A DNA stretch of 64,000 nt from Pseudomonas sp. MM223 (GTDB taxonomy: Bacteria; Pseudomonadota; Gammaproteobacteria; Pseudomonadales; Pseudomonadaceae), in assembly GCA_947090765.1 (NCBI GenBank), contig OX352322.1, forward strand, positions 4,695,501 through 4,759,500. Reading direction: 5' to 3'. Position 1 is the first letter of the stretch, and each line of letters begins with the position of its first letter. Both the position numbers and the translations under genes were made by a program. This document shows, one piece after another, positions 9,770 to 18,590 of this stretch. The notes below the pieces were generated by a model that did no database searches, was not told the origin of the DNA, and saw only the letters and a list, made by a program, of their open reading frames with translations.

Positions 9770-10991
9770 ATGCGCCGCGTCGTTATCACTGGTCTGGGCA
9801 TCGTATCGTGCCTGGGCAATGACAAAGCTACCGTCACCGAAAACCTGCGCAACAGCCGTCCGGGTATCCGCTTCAACCCGGATTACAAGGAAATGGGGCT
9901 GCGTAGCCAGGTTTCCGGGTCCATCGACCTCAACCTCGAAGAACTGATCGACCGCAAGGTTTACCGCTTCGTCGGCCATGCCGCTGCCTACGCCTACCTG
10001 GCAATGCAGGACGCGATCAAGGACGCCGGCCTGACCGAAGAGCAGGTTTCCAGCCCGCGTACCGGCCTGGTGGCTGGCTCCGGCGGCGCCTCGACCCTGA
10101 ACCAGATGGAAGCGCTGGACACCCTGCGCGAGAAAGGCGTCAAGCGCGTCGGCCCATACCGCGTTACCCGCACCATGGGCAGCACCGTTTCGGCATGCCT
10201 GGCCACCCCGTTCAAGATCAAGGGCATCAACTACTCGATCTCGTCGGCTTGCGCCACCTCGGCACACTGCATCGGCACCGCCCTGGAGCAGATCCAGTGG
10301 GGCAAGCAGGACATCGTCTTCGCCGGTGGCGGTGAAGAAGAGCACTGGAGCCAGTCGTTCCTGTTCGATGCCATGGGCGCCCTGTCGACCAAACGCAACG
10401 AAACCCCGGAACTGGCCTCCCGCGCCTACGACAACGACCGTGATGGCTTCGTCATTGCTGGCGGTGGCGGCATGGTTGTCGTCGAAGAGCTGGAACACGC
10501 CCTGGCCCGTGGCGCCAAGATCTACGCCGAAATCGTCGGCTACGGTGCTACTTCCGATGGCTACGACATGGTTGCCCCGAGCGGCGAAGGTGCCATCCGC
10601 TGCATGCAGCAGGCACTGTCCACCGTCGACACCCCGATCGACTACCTGAACACCCACGGCACCTCGACCCCGGTCGGTGACGTTGCCGAGATCAAGGGCG
10701 TTCGCGCAGTATTCGGCGACAAGGCACCGAAGATCAGACTCGACCAAGAGCCTGTCGGGCCACTCGCTGGGCGCCGCTGGCGTGCACGAGGCGATCTACT
10801 GCCTGCTGATGATGGAAAACAACTTCATCGCAGGTTCCGCCAATATCGACGAGCTGGACCCGGAGGTCGCTGACCTGCCGATCCTGCGCAAAACCGAAGA
10901 AAACGCCAAGATCGACACGGTCATGAGCAACAGCTTCGGCTTCGGCGGCACCAACGCCACCCTGGTGCTCAAGCGCTGGGAAGGCAAGTGA
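9770..10991 (+). CDS. fabB: 3-oxoacyl-ACP synthase I (FabB), 1-nt insertion
   Basis: This is the elongating condensing enzyme that extends cis-3-decenoyl-ACP. The catalytic Cys is in [12 protein letters not shown] and the first His in [10 protein letters not shown]. The frame then breaks at an extra A (10738) after GDKAPKI. In the +1 frame the protein continues as [19 protein letters not shown], with the second catalytic His, to the stop at 10991. Removing that one base gives 406 residues, the usual FabB length, and conservation is unbroken on both sides. FabB is needed for unsaturated fatty acids, so a consensus error is the likely cause. A strong terminator follows. Confidence 0.92.
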
Positions 10992-11010
10992 TTCGCTGAC
11001 GCGGTAATCG

Positions 11011-11045
11011 AAAACGCCCCGACTGGTTCGGGGCGTTTTCATTTG
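11011..11045 (+). terminator. rho-independent terminator after fabB
   Basis: GAAAACGCCCCGA (11011-11023) pairs perfectly with TCGGGGCGTTTTC (11029-11041) around a 5-nt loop. The T-rich 3' arm fits an intrinsic terminator for fabA-fabB. Confidence 0.85.
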
Positions 11046-11049
11046 TGGC

Positions 11050-11152
11050 CTGGGCTGGCCCTATCGCCGGCAAGCCAGCCCCACACGTATTACATAGGCT
11101 TCGAGGCATGCAGGGTCCTGTGGGAGCTGGCTTGCCGGCGATAGGGCCAGTA
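11050..11152. repeat. REP inverted pair (GCCGGCAAGCCAGC type)
   Basis: Two units in opposite orientation (CCTATCGCCGGCAAGCCAGC, and its complement starting CTGTGGGAGCTGGCTTGCCG) flank a ~35-bp spacer. The pair sits between the ends of the convergent fabB and amidohydrolase genes. Confidence 0.8.
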
Positions 11153-11162
11153 AAGGCAACCC

Positions 11163-12167
11163 TTATTTTTGCTTTGGCAGCACTGCCAGAAAGTTATCCC
11201 GAGCCACTTTGTTGGCTACCGCTTCCGGCAACGCATCCAGAAACGGCCTGAACCCGTGCATCTGTTCCCCTAGGCTGCCAAACCGCCCCACCACATCCGA
11301 CCCCAGCATGAACCGCTGCGGGTATTTCTCGACCAATGCCACCCACGCCTTGCGCGGCACGCCTTTGTCGTCCAATAGATACGGCTCCAGCACGCTCCAC
11401 GACAGGTCCACATACAGGTTCGGGTAATCTTCCAGCAACCGCGTCAGCACCGGCAGCAGAAAGTCCATCTGCGTCTGGTGCCGGTGAATCTCCATGCTGC
11501 TGCCGGCGTGCGCCCAGATAAACCGCGTGTGCGGGTGATTGCGCAGCGGTTCTTCGATTTCCGCCAGGTACAGCGGGTTACGCTCGCGTTTTGAAGTGAT
11601 ATTGGAATGCAGCAGCACCGGGAGGTCTCGCTCGGCCGCCAGGTGGTAGATGCGCGTCATGGCTTCGTTGTTGGCGCGCGGGGTGTCGCCACTGGTCAGC
11701 GCTGTCAGGTCATCGTGACGGGTGAATACTTCGCCAATCCCCTGCCACAGCCCCGGGTACATATCGAGCATGCGCTCGATATGGCTGACAGCGTTCTTGT
11801 CCACCGGGTTGAAGCCGGCCAGGAACGGATGAAAGCGTTTACGCTGCTCTGCTGGCAACTGCTGCAGCGCGGCCGCCACGTAGGTATCGGTGGCACTGTA
11901 CCAGTAGGCATCGGCATCATCACCGGCGTAATAGCGCGGGCGCTTGGGCTCGTCTTCATGCCACTTCTTGGCCACCGGTATGCCGGAAATCATCGACTGC
12001 TCAATGCCTGCCGCATCCATGGCCTTGAGCAACGCCGGCATGCCTTCGCTTTCCTGGAAGAAGTCGACGTAGTGCAGGTGGGCATCGCTGTAGCGGTAGT
12101 CGCGTGCCTGTGCGACCTGGCATAGCCAGCCAGACAACAACACGCAGGCCAGCGCTCTGGCAATCAT
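11163..12167 (-). CDS. amidohydrolase-family protein, exported
   Basis: The 334-residue protein starts MIARALACVLLSGWLCQVAQA, a signal peptide cut near residue 21. YSDAHLHYVDFF carries the HxH metal motif of amidohydrolases. Later LLHSNIT, WAHAGSS and the acidic MLGSDVVGR supply His and Asp ligands in the order seen in the amidohydrolase_2 group (TIM-barrel metal hydrolases and decarboxylases). An AAGGAAG ribosome site lies before the ATG at 12167. The signal peptide suggests a periplasmic enzyme. The substrate is unknown. It is transcribed divergently from the pirin gene and stands alone. Confidence 0.8.
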   Translation of the reverse strand: MIARALACVLLSGWLCQVAQARDYRYSDAHLHYVDFFQESEGMPALLKAMDAAGIEQSMISGIPVAKKWHEDEPKRPRYYAGDDADAYWYSATDTYVAAALQQLPAEQRKRFHPFLAGFNPVDKNAVSHIERMLDMYPGLWQGIGEVFTRHDDLTALTSGDTPRANNEAMTRIYHLAAERDLPVLLHSNITSKRERNPLYLAEIEEPLRNHPHTRFIWAHAGSSMEIHRHQTQMDFLLPVLTRLLEDYPNLYVDLSWSVLEPYLLDDKGVPRKAWVALVEKYPQRFMLGSDVVGRFGSLGEQMHGFRPFLDALPEAVANKVARDNFLAVLPKQK

Positions 12168-12284
12168 GGGTAGCTTCCTTCTACGAGTATGGAAACAGTA
12201 GACCAGCCGGCAAACGAGACGGTTCAGCCGCAGCGGGCAAACCGCTATGCTTGAGGCATTTCCACCTCGCCTGGAGCCAACCGC

Positions 12285-13148
12285 ATGAGCAGCCCCCTGA
12301 TCATCCGCCCACGCGCCGAATCGGTTGAGGGCCAGCCGATCCTGCGCCCGCTGCCGGCAGCCCAGTGCCGCAGCGTCGGCCCGTTCGTGTTTTTCGATCA
12401 TATGCTCGAAACCGACTATGCCCCGGGGCATGGTATGGACATCCGCCAGCATCCGCACATCGGCCTGTCGACCCTGACCTATCTGTTCGAGGGGGCGATC
12501 CTGCACAAGGACAGCCTCGGCTCGGAACAGCAGGTACTCCCCGGCGATGTCAGCTGGATGACCGCTGGCAGCGGCGTGGCCCATGTCGAACGTACGCCTG
12601 CAGATGCCCTGGCCCATGGTTCGCGCCTGCACGGCTTGCAAGTGTGGCTGGCCTCGCCACGCACGCATGAACAAGGCCCGGCGAGTTACAGCCACCACCC
12701 GGCGACGAGCCTGCCGGTCAGTGACCACCTGGGGGTGCGCATCTGCATGATTGCCGGCACCGGGTTCTGCCTGGCGTCACCGGTGCCGGTGCTCTCCCCT
12801 ACCCTTTATGCGCACGTACAGATGCAACCGGCGACGACGCTGCTGATACCGAGTGACCACGTGCAGCGGGCACTTTACCTGCTGGATGGCGAGTTGCTGC
12901 TTGGCGATGAGGATGTGGAGCCTTGCAGCCTGGTGGTGCTGCCGGAGGGCGAGGAGGTGACGCTGTATGCCCAGGGCGAGTGCCAGTTGGTGCTGATTGG
13001 CGGGGAGCCGCTGGATGGGCCGCGGCGGATGAACTGGAATTTCGTGGCCAGTGACCCGGAGCTAATCGAGCAAGCCAGGGCGCGGTGGGCTGCGGGGGAT
13101 TGGCCGGTGGTGCCCGGGGAAACCTCAAGAATCGAGTTGCCTCGCTGA
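12285..13148 (+). CDS. pirin family protein
   Basis: This 287-residue bicupin has the pirin pattern. The N-terminal cupin contains FDHMLETDYAPGHGMDIRQHPHIGLSTLTYLFEG, where the two His of HPH and the later His and Glu (VAHVERTP) bind one metal. The C-terminal half (residues 180-270) is the Pirin_C cupin. Bacterial members include quercetinases and metabolic regulators, and the specific role here is unknown. The flanking amidohydrolase is divergent and unrelated in pathway. A REP pair follows the stop. Confidence 0.9.
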   Translation: MSSPLIIRPRAESVEGQPILRPLPAAQCRSVGPFVFFDHMLETDYAPGHGMDIRQHPHIGLSTLTYLFEGAILHKDSLGSEQQVLPGDVSWMTAGSGVAHVERTPADALAHGSRLHGLQVWLASPRTHEQGPASYSHHPATSLPVSDHLGVRICMIAGTGFCLASPVPVLSPTLYAHVQMQPATTLLIPSDHVQRALYLLDGELLLGDEDVEPCSLVVLPEGEEVTLYAQGECQLVLIGGEPLDGPRRMNWNFVASDPELIEQARARWAAGDWPVVPGETSRIELPR

Positions 13149-13152
13149 TATG

Positions 13153-13257
13153 GGGCCGCCCTGCGGCCCATTCGCGGCACAAGGCCGCTCCTACAAAGGA
13201 ACGCGTAACCCTTGTAGGAGCGGCCTTGTGCCGCGAATGGGCTGCAAAGCAGCCCCG
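13153..13257. repeat. REP inverted pair (TGTAGGAGCGGCCTTGTGCC type)
   Basis: The unit CATTCGCGGCACAAGGCCGC (within 13153-13196) and its inverted copy TGTAGGAGCGGCCTTGTGCC (13214-13257) fill the gap between the convergent pirin and dienelactone hydrolase genes. Flanking GGGGCCGCCCTGCGGCCC and GGGCTGCAAAGCAGCCCC hairpins extend it. Confidence 0.8.
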
Positions 13258-13264
13258 TACAGAC

Positions 13265-13989
13265 TCAGCGCTGGAACACTTCTGTCAGCAGGTTATGCAT
13301 CGAGCGGAACGCCCGCTCCGAGGTGCGGCGGTCGTACTGCATCTTGCCCGGCACATTGGCATTCGTGTCGGTAAACGAGTGCACTGCCCCGCCATAGCTC
13401 AGCAACTGCCAGTCGACCTTGGCCGCGTTCATCTCCTCCTCAAACGCCGGCAACTGCTCTTTCGGCACCAACGGGTCGGAGGCACCGTGCAACACCAGCA
13501 CCGAGCCCTTGATGTGCTTGGCATCTTCAGGGTTCGGCGTGTCCAGCGTGCCGTGGAACGACACCGCCGCACGCAGGTCGGCACCGGTACGGGCCAGCCC
13601 AGGGCACAGCAGCCGCCGAAGCAGAAGCCGAACGTGGCAACCTTGCCAGGCTCCAGCAGCGCCTTCGATTGCCCCAGCAGTTGCGCCAGGGCTTCCCCCA
13701 TACGCTTGCGCAGCTCGCCACGGTCGTTTTTCAGCGGCATCATCGCCGCACCGGCCTCGTCGGCATTGGACGGGCGCACCGATTGCCCGTAAAGGTCGGC
13801 AATCAGCACCACATAGCCCTTCTCGGCCACTTCCTTGGCGATGCGCTCAGCCCCTTCGCCAATACCCATCCAGTTTGGCGCCATCACCAGGCCTGGGCGG
13901 CCCAGCGCCCCTGGCTCATAGACCAGGCGGCTTTCGTAGGCTTTGCCAGACAGGTGATAAACCAGCGATTCGACGATTACCTTGCTCAT
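13265..13989 (-). CDS. dienelactone hydrolase family protein, 1-nt deletion
   Basis: From the ATG at 13989 (ribosome site AAGGAG) the protein reads MSKVIVESLVYHLSGKAYES and on to the nucleophile segment FGFCFGGCC, where Cys is the catalytic residue of dienelactone hydrolases. The frame breaks at 13598-13600, where one C is missing from a short run. The restored sequence runs ALGLARTGADLRAAVSFHGT to HGASDPLVP (Asp) and GGAVHSFTD (His), completing a Cys-His-Asp triad in 241 residues. A homopolymer sequencing error is likely. The family acts on dienelactones and related carboxymethylene compounds; no aromatic degradation genes are adjacent, so the true substrate is uncertain. Confidence 0.85.
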
Positions 13990-14029
13990 CAAGCACTCCT
14001 TAGGCACTTTCTATTAAAAGCCCGCCATG

Positions 14030-14056
14030 AAAAAAGCCCGCCGAAGCGGGCTTTCC
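14030..14056 (-). terminator. intrinsic terminator of htpG
   Basis: AAAGCCCGC (14033-14041), loop CGAA, GCGGGCTTT (14046-14054). On the minus strand the stem ends in a run of T, placed 12 nt past the htpG stop. Confidence 0.85.
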
Positions 14057-14067
14057 TTTACATCAAC

Positions 14068-15972
14068 TCAAGCAGACAGCTCGACCAGCAGCTTGTTCAG
14101 GCGACGAACGTAGGCCGCCGGGTCCTTCAAGCTGTCACCGGCCGCCAGGGCCGCCTGATCGAACAGGATGTGCGACAGTTCGGCGAAGCGGTCCTCGCTC
14201 TGTTCGTTGTCGAGTTTCTCGATCAGCGGGTGGCTCGGGTTGAACTCGAAGATCGGCTTGGACTCCGGCACCTTCTGCCCACTGGCTTCCAGAATCTGGC
14301 GCATCTGCAAGCCCAGGTCCTGCTCGCCGATGGCGAGGATTGCCGGCGAATCGGTCAGGCGGTGCGACACACGCACCTCGGCCACGCTGTCACCCAGTGC
14401 GCTTTTCAGGCGCTCGACCAGGCCTTCCTTGTCCTTGGCGACTTCTTCCTGGGCTTTCTTGTCTTCTTCCGAATCCAGGTTGCCCAGGTCCAGGTCGCCA
14501 CGGGCGACGTCGACGAAAGCCTTGCCGTCGAACTCGTTGAGGTAGCTCATCAGCCACTCATCGATACGGTCGGTCAGCAGCAGCACTTCGATGCCTTTCT
14601 TGCGGAAGACTTCCAGGTGCGGGCTGTTCTTGACCTGCGCGTACGACTCGCCGGTCAGGTAGTAGATCTTGTCCTGGCCTTCTTTGGCGCGGGCCAGGTA
14701 GTCGGCCAGGGCAACGCTCTGTTCGCCGCTGTCATCTTGGGTGGAGGCAAAACGCAGCAGGCCGGCGATTTTCTCTTTGTTGGCGAAATCTTCGGCCGGG
14801 CCTTCCTTCAGCACCTGGCCGAAGTTCTTCCAGAAGCCCTTGTACTGCTCGGGTTCGTTCTTCGCCAGTTTCTCCAGCATGTCCAGCACGCGCTTGGTCA
14901 ACGCGGTCTTCATCGAATCGATGATCGGGTCTTTCTGCAGGATTTCACGCGAAACGTTCAGCGACAGGTCGTTGGAATCGACCACACCCTTGATGAAGCG
15001 CAGGTACAACGGCAGGAACGACTCTGCCTGATCCATGATGAACACACGCTGCACGTACAGCTTCAGGCCGCGTGGCGCTTCGCGCTGGTACAGGTCGAAC
15101 GGTGCACGGGCCGGCACGTACAGCAGCGAGTTGTATTCGAGCTTGCCTTCGACCTTGTTGTGGCTCCAGGCCAACGGGTTTTCGAAGTCGTGGCCGATGT
15201 GCTTGTAGAACTCCTGGTATTCCTCGTCCTTGATTTCGGTACGCGGACGGGTCCACAGGGCGCTGGCGCGGTTGACGGTTTCCCACTCTTCGGCTGGCTG
15301 CTCTTCGCCTTCGGCAGTAGCCTGCTCTTTCGGCAGCTGGATTGGCAGGGCGATGTGGTCGGAGTACTTCTTGACCACGTTGCGCAGGCGCCAGCCATCG
15401 GCGAACTCCTTCTCTTCCTGCTTCAGGTGCAGGACGATCCGGGTACCGCGCTGTGGCTTGTCGATGGTGGCGACCTCGAACTCGCCCTCGCCTTTCGACG
15501 ACCAGTGAACGCCTTCGGATGCAGGCTGACCGGCGCGACGGCTATACACGTCGACCTTGTCGGCCACAATGAACGCGGAGTAGAAGCCCACACCGAACTG
15601 ACCGATCAGGTGCGAGTCCTTCTTCTGGTCACCGGTGAGGTTCTTCATGAAGTCGGCGGTGCCGGACTTGGCGATGGTGCCCAGGTGAGCGATAACGTCT
15701 TCGCGGCTCATGCCGATGCCGTTGTCCTCAAGGGTGACGGTACCGGCGTCCTTGTCGAAGCTCAGGCGAATCTTGAGTTCATCGCCACCTTCAAGTAACT
15801 CTGGCTTGGCCAGGGCTTCGAAACGCAGTTTATCCACGGCGTCCGAGGCGTTGGAAATCAGTTCCCGCAGGAAGATTTCCTTGTTCGAGTACAGCGAATG
15901 AATCATGAGGTGCAGCAGTTGCTTTACCTCGGTCTGGAAGCCCAACGTTTCCTTTTGTGTTTCCACAGTCAT
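14068..15972 (-). CDS. htpG: molecular chaperone HtpG (Hsp90)
   Basis: This 634-residue ATP-dependent chaperone has the full bacterial Hsp90 layout. The N-terminal GHKL ATPase domain shows [16 protein letters not shown] (Asn for Mg), [11 protein letters not shown] and [11 protein letters not shown] (lid). A middle domain contains [18 protein letters not shown], and a C-terminal dimer domain ends [10 protein letters not shown]. There is no charged linker, as expected for bacteria. The start [13 protein letters not shown] fits the family. It is monocistronic, with its own terminator. I saw no clear heat-shock promoter. Confidence 0.97.
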   Translation of the reverse strand: MTVETQKETLGFQTEVKQLLHLMIHSLYSNKEIFLRELISNASDAVDKLRFEALAKPELLEGGDELKIRLSFDKDAGTVTLEDNGIGMSREDVIAHLGTIAKSGTADFMKNLTGDQKKDSHLIGQFGVGFYSAFIVADKVDVYSRRAGQPASEGVHWSSKGEGEFEVATIDKPQRGTRIVLHLKQEEKEFADGWRLRNVVKKYSDHIALPIQLPKEQATAEGEEQPAEEWETVNRASALWTRPRTEIKDEEYQEFYKHIGHDFENPLAWSHNKVEGKLEYNSLLYVPARAPFDLYQREAPRGLKLYVQRVFIMDQAESFLPLYLRFIKGVVDSNDLSLNVSREILQKDPIIDSMKTALTKRVLDMLEKLAKNEPEQYKGFWKNFGQVLKEGPAEDFANKEKIAGLLRFASTQDDSGEQSVALADYLARAKEGQDKIYYLTGESYAQVKNSPHLEVFRKKGIEVLLLTDRIDEWLMSYLNEFDGKAFVDVARGDLDLGNLDSEEDKKAQEEVAKDKEGLVERLKSALGDSVAEVRVSHRLTDSPAILAIGEQDLGLQMRQILEASGQKVPESKPIFEFNPSHPLIEKLDNEQSEDRFAELSHILFDQAALAAGDSLKDPAAYVRRLNKLLVELSA

Positions 15973-16041
15973 GGTCTTCGAAACTCCGATCTGATGGCAG
16001 TGGCGCCTGGCGGCCGGCTCGGCCTGCGTTAATGGCGGATG

Positions 16042-16524
16042 TCATTCAGATGGGGGCTGCCCGGATGATTTCAAGGGCTTTTCCGGCTCGATCTTGAAAT
16101 GCGCACGGGCGGTGGCAATTGGCGCTTGCCTGTCGCCCTGCCAGGCAGTAATGGCCACGTTGGTCACTCGGCGGCCCTGGCGCCAAAGCTGGCACTGGGC
16201 GTAGGTATCGCGAAAATGCCCGGCACGCAGGTAGTCGATGGAAAAATCGATGATCTTGGGAATACTCGCACTTTCACTGTAGATCAGCAGGTACAGCGCA
16301 GCGGACAACTCCATGAAACCCGCGATCACGCCACCATGGATGGCGGGCAGCAGCGGGTTGCCAATGTTGTCCGGGTTGGCTGGTAGGCGGAACAGCAGGT
16401 CATCGCCCTGGCGCTCGCATTCGATGCCGATCAGCCCTGCGTAGGGAATCAGCGCCAGCAATGGCCGGTAATCACCGACGGCGTGGGCGGCGTTGAGTTG
16501 CTGGCGAACTGCGTGCGGTATCAT
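16042..16524 (-). CDS. PaaI-type hotdog thioesterase
   Basis: This 160-residue single-hotdog protein contains NPLLPAIHGGVIAGFMELSAAL, the HGG-containing motif of PaaI/YigI-type acyl-CoA thioesterases, followed by the long strand pattern SIDYLRAGHFRDTYAQC. It overlaps the next upstream hotdog gene by 4 nt (ATGA at 16521-16524). The two tandem paralogues are co-translated and may form a heteromer. The thioester substrate is unknown; there are no phenylacetate genes here. Confidence 0.85.
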   Translation of the reverse strand: MIPHAVRQQLNAAHAVGDYRPLLALIPYAGLIGIECERQGDDLLFRLPANPDNIGNPLLPAIHGGVIAGFMELSAALYLLIYSESASIPKIIDFSIDYLRAGHFRDTYAQCQLWRQGRRVTNVAITAWQGDRQAPIATARAHFKIEPEKPLKSSGQPPSE

Positions 16525-16997
16525 GCGCCGCCCTCCTTCAGGCTATTGCCGAAACGGATCCCGCCCTTGATCTCCTGGCCCAGGCGCATGAACGTACCCA
16601 CCACCTGGCAGATCGGCTGGTCGGGGTCGCTCTGGTAGGCGGTGCCACGGGTAAAGATCACGTCGCGGGTAACCCGGTAGCACTGGGCGTGCCCGTAGAT
16701 GTCCTTGCCGGCTTCGGCCGGGTGCATGTAGTCGATGCGCAGGTCCAGCGTCGGGCACACTTCGAAGCGCGGTAGCACGCACAGGGTGGCCATGCCGCAG
16801 GTGGTGTCCATCAGCGTGGTCAGCGCCCCGCCATGCACGGCGCCCGTTTGCGGGTTGCCGACAATACCCGCAGACCAGGGCAGAACCAGGGTCATGCCAT
16901 CGCCATCGGCCTGGGCCACACGCATGTGCAGCAACTGACAATGTTTAAGGGCCGAGAGAAAACGCTCGGCCATGGCCATCAAGGTTGAATCGCTCAT
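16521..16997 (-). CDS. PaaI-type hotdog thioesterase
   Basis: This 158-residue hotdog protein carries NPQTGAVHGGALTTLMDTTCG, the PaaI-type active-site motif with Asp in the helix (LMDTT). DLRIDYMHPAEAGKDIYGHAQC is the typical beta sheet. It leads a two-gene run and overlaps its paralogue by 4 nt. The two proteins diverge strongly outside the motif, which suggests different subunits rather than a recent duplication. Confidence 0.85.
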   Translation of the reverse strand: MSDSTLMAMAERFLSALKHCQLLHMRVAQADGDGMTLVLPWSAGIVGNPQTGAVHGGALTTLMDTTCGMATLCVLPRFEVCPTLDLRIDYMHPAEAGKDIYGHAQCYRVTRDVIFTRGTAYQSDPDQPICQVVGTFMRLGQEIKGGIRFGNSLKEGGA

Positions 16998-17151
16998 TCG
17001 CTATTTCCACCCGTACTGCCGCAGCGGCATAAAAATTTTAAAAAGTCTATATAGAACGTGGCGTTATATCTCTGTAACCTTCGCGGAACTTATTCCGCGT
17101 AGTTGCACTCGAAGGAACAAGTCACTTATTCCACCAAGGAGAAACACCCCC

Positions 17152-17454
17152 ATGCGTAAACCTTTTGCTTTTGCTCTGATGCTGGCTGCTGCCATGGGCC
17201 TGGCCGCTTGCGATAAAGCGAGCGAAGACAAAGCCCAAGACGCACAGCAACACGCCGAGCAAGCCCAGGAGAAAGCGGGCGAAGCTCAGGATAAAATGAA
17301 CGAAGCCGCCAAGGAAAACGCTGAAGCCGCCAAAGATCAGGCCGAAGCCGAGCAGAAGGCTGCCGAAGAAGCCGCTCCGGCTACTCCGGCTCCGGAAGCC
17401 GCGCCAGCAGCCCCAGCGCCAGAAGCTGCTCCGGCAGAACCTGCCAAGCAGTAA
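17152..17454 (+). CDS. small Ala/Glu/Pro-rich lipoprotein
   Basis: The 100-residue protein starts MRKPFAFALMLAAAMGLAAC, a lipoprotein signal with lipobox LAAC (Cys at residue 20). Charged helical repeats rich in A, E, K and Q follow (about residues 22-70; AEQAQEKAGEAQDK and similar), probably a coiled coil. The tail is built of PAPEAAPA-like units. AAGGAG lies 11 nt before the ATG. An open frame continues upstream, but the lipoprotein start is clear. The AT-rich stretch at 17030-17060 (AAAATTTTAAAAAGTCTATA) is a plausible promoter. Likely membrane-anchored periplasmic; function unknown. Confidence 0.85.
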   Translation: MRKPFAFALMLAAAMGLAACDKASEDKAQDAQQHAEQAQEKAGEAQDKMNEAAKENAEAAKDQAEAEQKAAEEAAPATPAPEAAPAAPAPEAAPAEPAKQ

Positions 17455-17465
17455 TTGGCTAAAAC

Positions 17466-17494
17466 AAAAAAACCCGACACTGTCGGGTTTTTTT
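17466..17494 (+). terminator. intrinsic terminator after the lipoprotein gene
   Basis: Seven A, CCCGACA, one C, TGTCGGG and seven T make a near-perfect palindrome. It can end transcription in both directions, serving the lipoprotein gene and the convergent DUF599 gene. Confidence 0.9.
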
Positions 17495-17521
17495 GTATCT
17501 GCAACTTAAAGCTTAACCGTT

Positions 17522-18272
17522 TCAGTTGCCCGGCACAGTACTTTCCCTGGCCGGTTCGCCAGGCACACTTTCCGTGGGTGTGAACACCATCACATCCAGC
17601 ACATCCGAATGGAACTCTCGGCGGTAGAGGATTAATACCACGCCGACACTCATGGCCATAAACAACCACGGGCTGATGAACCAGCCTCAACATGGCCATG
17701 CCGAAGTAATACGAACGCAGGCCAAGGTTGAACTGGTTGGCGGCAAGCGACAATACCCGCGCCGCCCGCGAAGCGAAGGCCTTGCGCTCCAGCTCGTTGA
17801 CCAGCCGCTCACCAATCATGGGCGCCGAACCCACCAGCACTGCGGCAAAGTTGTACTGGCGCATGCACCAGCTGAACGTGAAAAAGGCATAGACAAAGAC
17901 CGTGGCCAGGCACAGCAGCTTGATCTCCGACATCCCCTGGGAAGTCTGCTGTACCAGCGGCAGGTCGGCCAGCAGCGACAGCGCCCGGTCAGAGGCACCG
18001 AGCACGGTCAGGATGCCAGCGAGGATGATCAGCGTGCTGGAGGCGAAGAACGACGCATTGCGTTCGAGGTTGCCGATCACACTGGCATCGGCGATGCGGT
18101 TGTCGCGCAGCAGCATGCGGCGCATCCAGTCTTCGCGGTACAGGTGCAACACGCTGGCAAGGCACGCGGTGTCGCGGCCTTTCCAGATGGCATAGCGCGT
18201 GTAGCCGCCCCAGCACAGGGCAAACCAGGCGATGGCCAACAGGTTGTTGAGGTTGCTTTGGATGAAGTTCAT
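17522..18272 (-). CDS. DUF599 family membrane protein, 1-nt insertion
   Basis: This integral membrane protein starts MNFIQSNLNNLLAIAWFALC. Several hydrophobic segments can be seen (residues 9-27, about 75-95, 115-135 and the C-terminal third). NLERNASFFASSTLIILAG and the MRQYNFAAVLVGSAP segment fit DUF599. After YYFGMAML an extra T at 17687 (A on the coding strand) shifts the frame. Without it the reading is GWFISPWLFMAMSVGVVLIL and on to a stop at 17522, giving 249 residues. With it the protein would run into the lipoprotein gene antisense. A sequencing error is likely. Function unknown. Confidence 0.82.
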
Positions 18273-18376
18273 GCAGGGTTCCCGAAAGGGCCAGGTGCCT
18301 AGAGAATAGGGACCGGGTTTCGACGCTGGCAAGCGGCAAAAGGCACACCTTCATGCTGATATTTGTACAGCTTATG

Positions 18377-18476
18377 CCGGCCTTTTCGCAGCACAAGGCT
18401 GCTCCTACAGAGGTCAATGAGCCCTAGAGTACAGCGCTTGACCTGTAGGAGCAGCCTTGTGCTGCGAAGAGGCCGG
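18377..18476. repeat. REP inverted pair
   Basis: GCCGGCCTTTTCGCAGCACA and its inverted copy (CTGTAGGAGCAGCCTTGTGC onward) flank a ~36-bp spacer. This pair and the brnQ terminator account for most of the 318-bp gap between the DUF599 gene and brnQ. I see no gene there. Confidence 0.8.
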
Positions 18477-18483
18477 GACAGGC

Positions 18484-18520
18484 AAAAAAAGCCCCGCATC
18501 CTCTCGGATACGGGGCTTTA
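18484..18520 (-). terminator. intrinsic terminator of brnQ
   Basis: On the minus strand, TAAAGCCCCGTATCC, loop GAGA and GGATGCGGGGC form a stem (one G-T pair) followed by seven T, 70 nt past the brnQ stop. Confidence 0.85.
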
Positions 18521-18590
18521 GAGTCTGGACCTTTGGCGAGCACCCTGTTGGCTTGTGGCCGGTGTCACCCTCAGGCTTCGACTTTTCCGG

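Noticed and set aside
17337..18332. Long DUF599 protein running into the lipoprotein gene
   Set aside because: The extra C-terminal sequence arises from the one-base insertion at 17687. Removing it gives a normal end at 17522 before the shared terminator.
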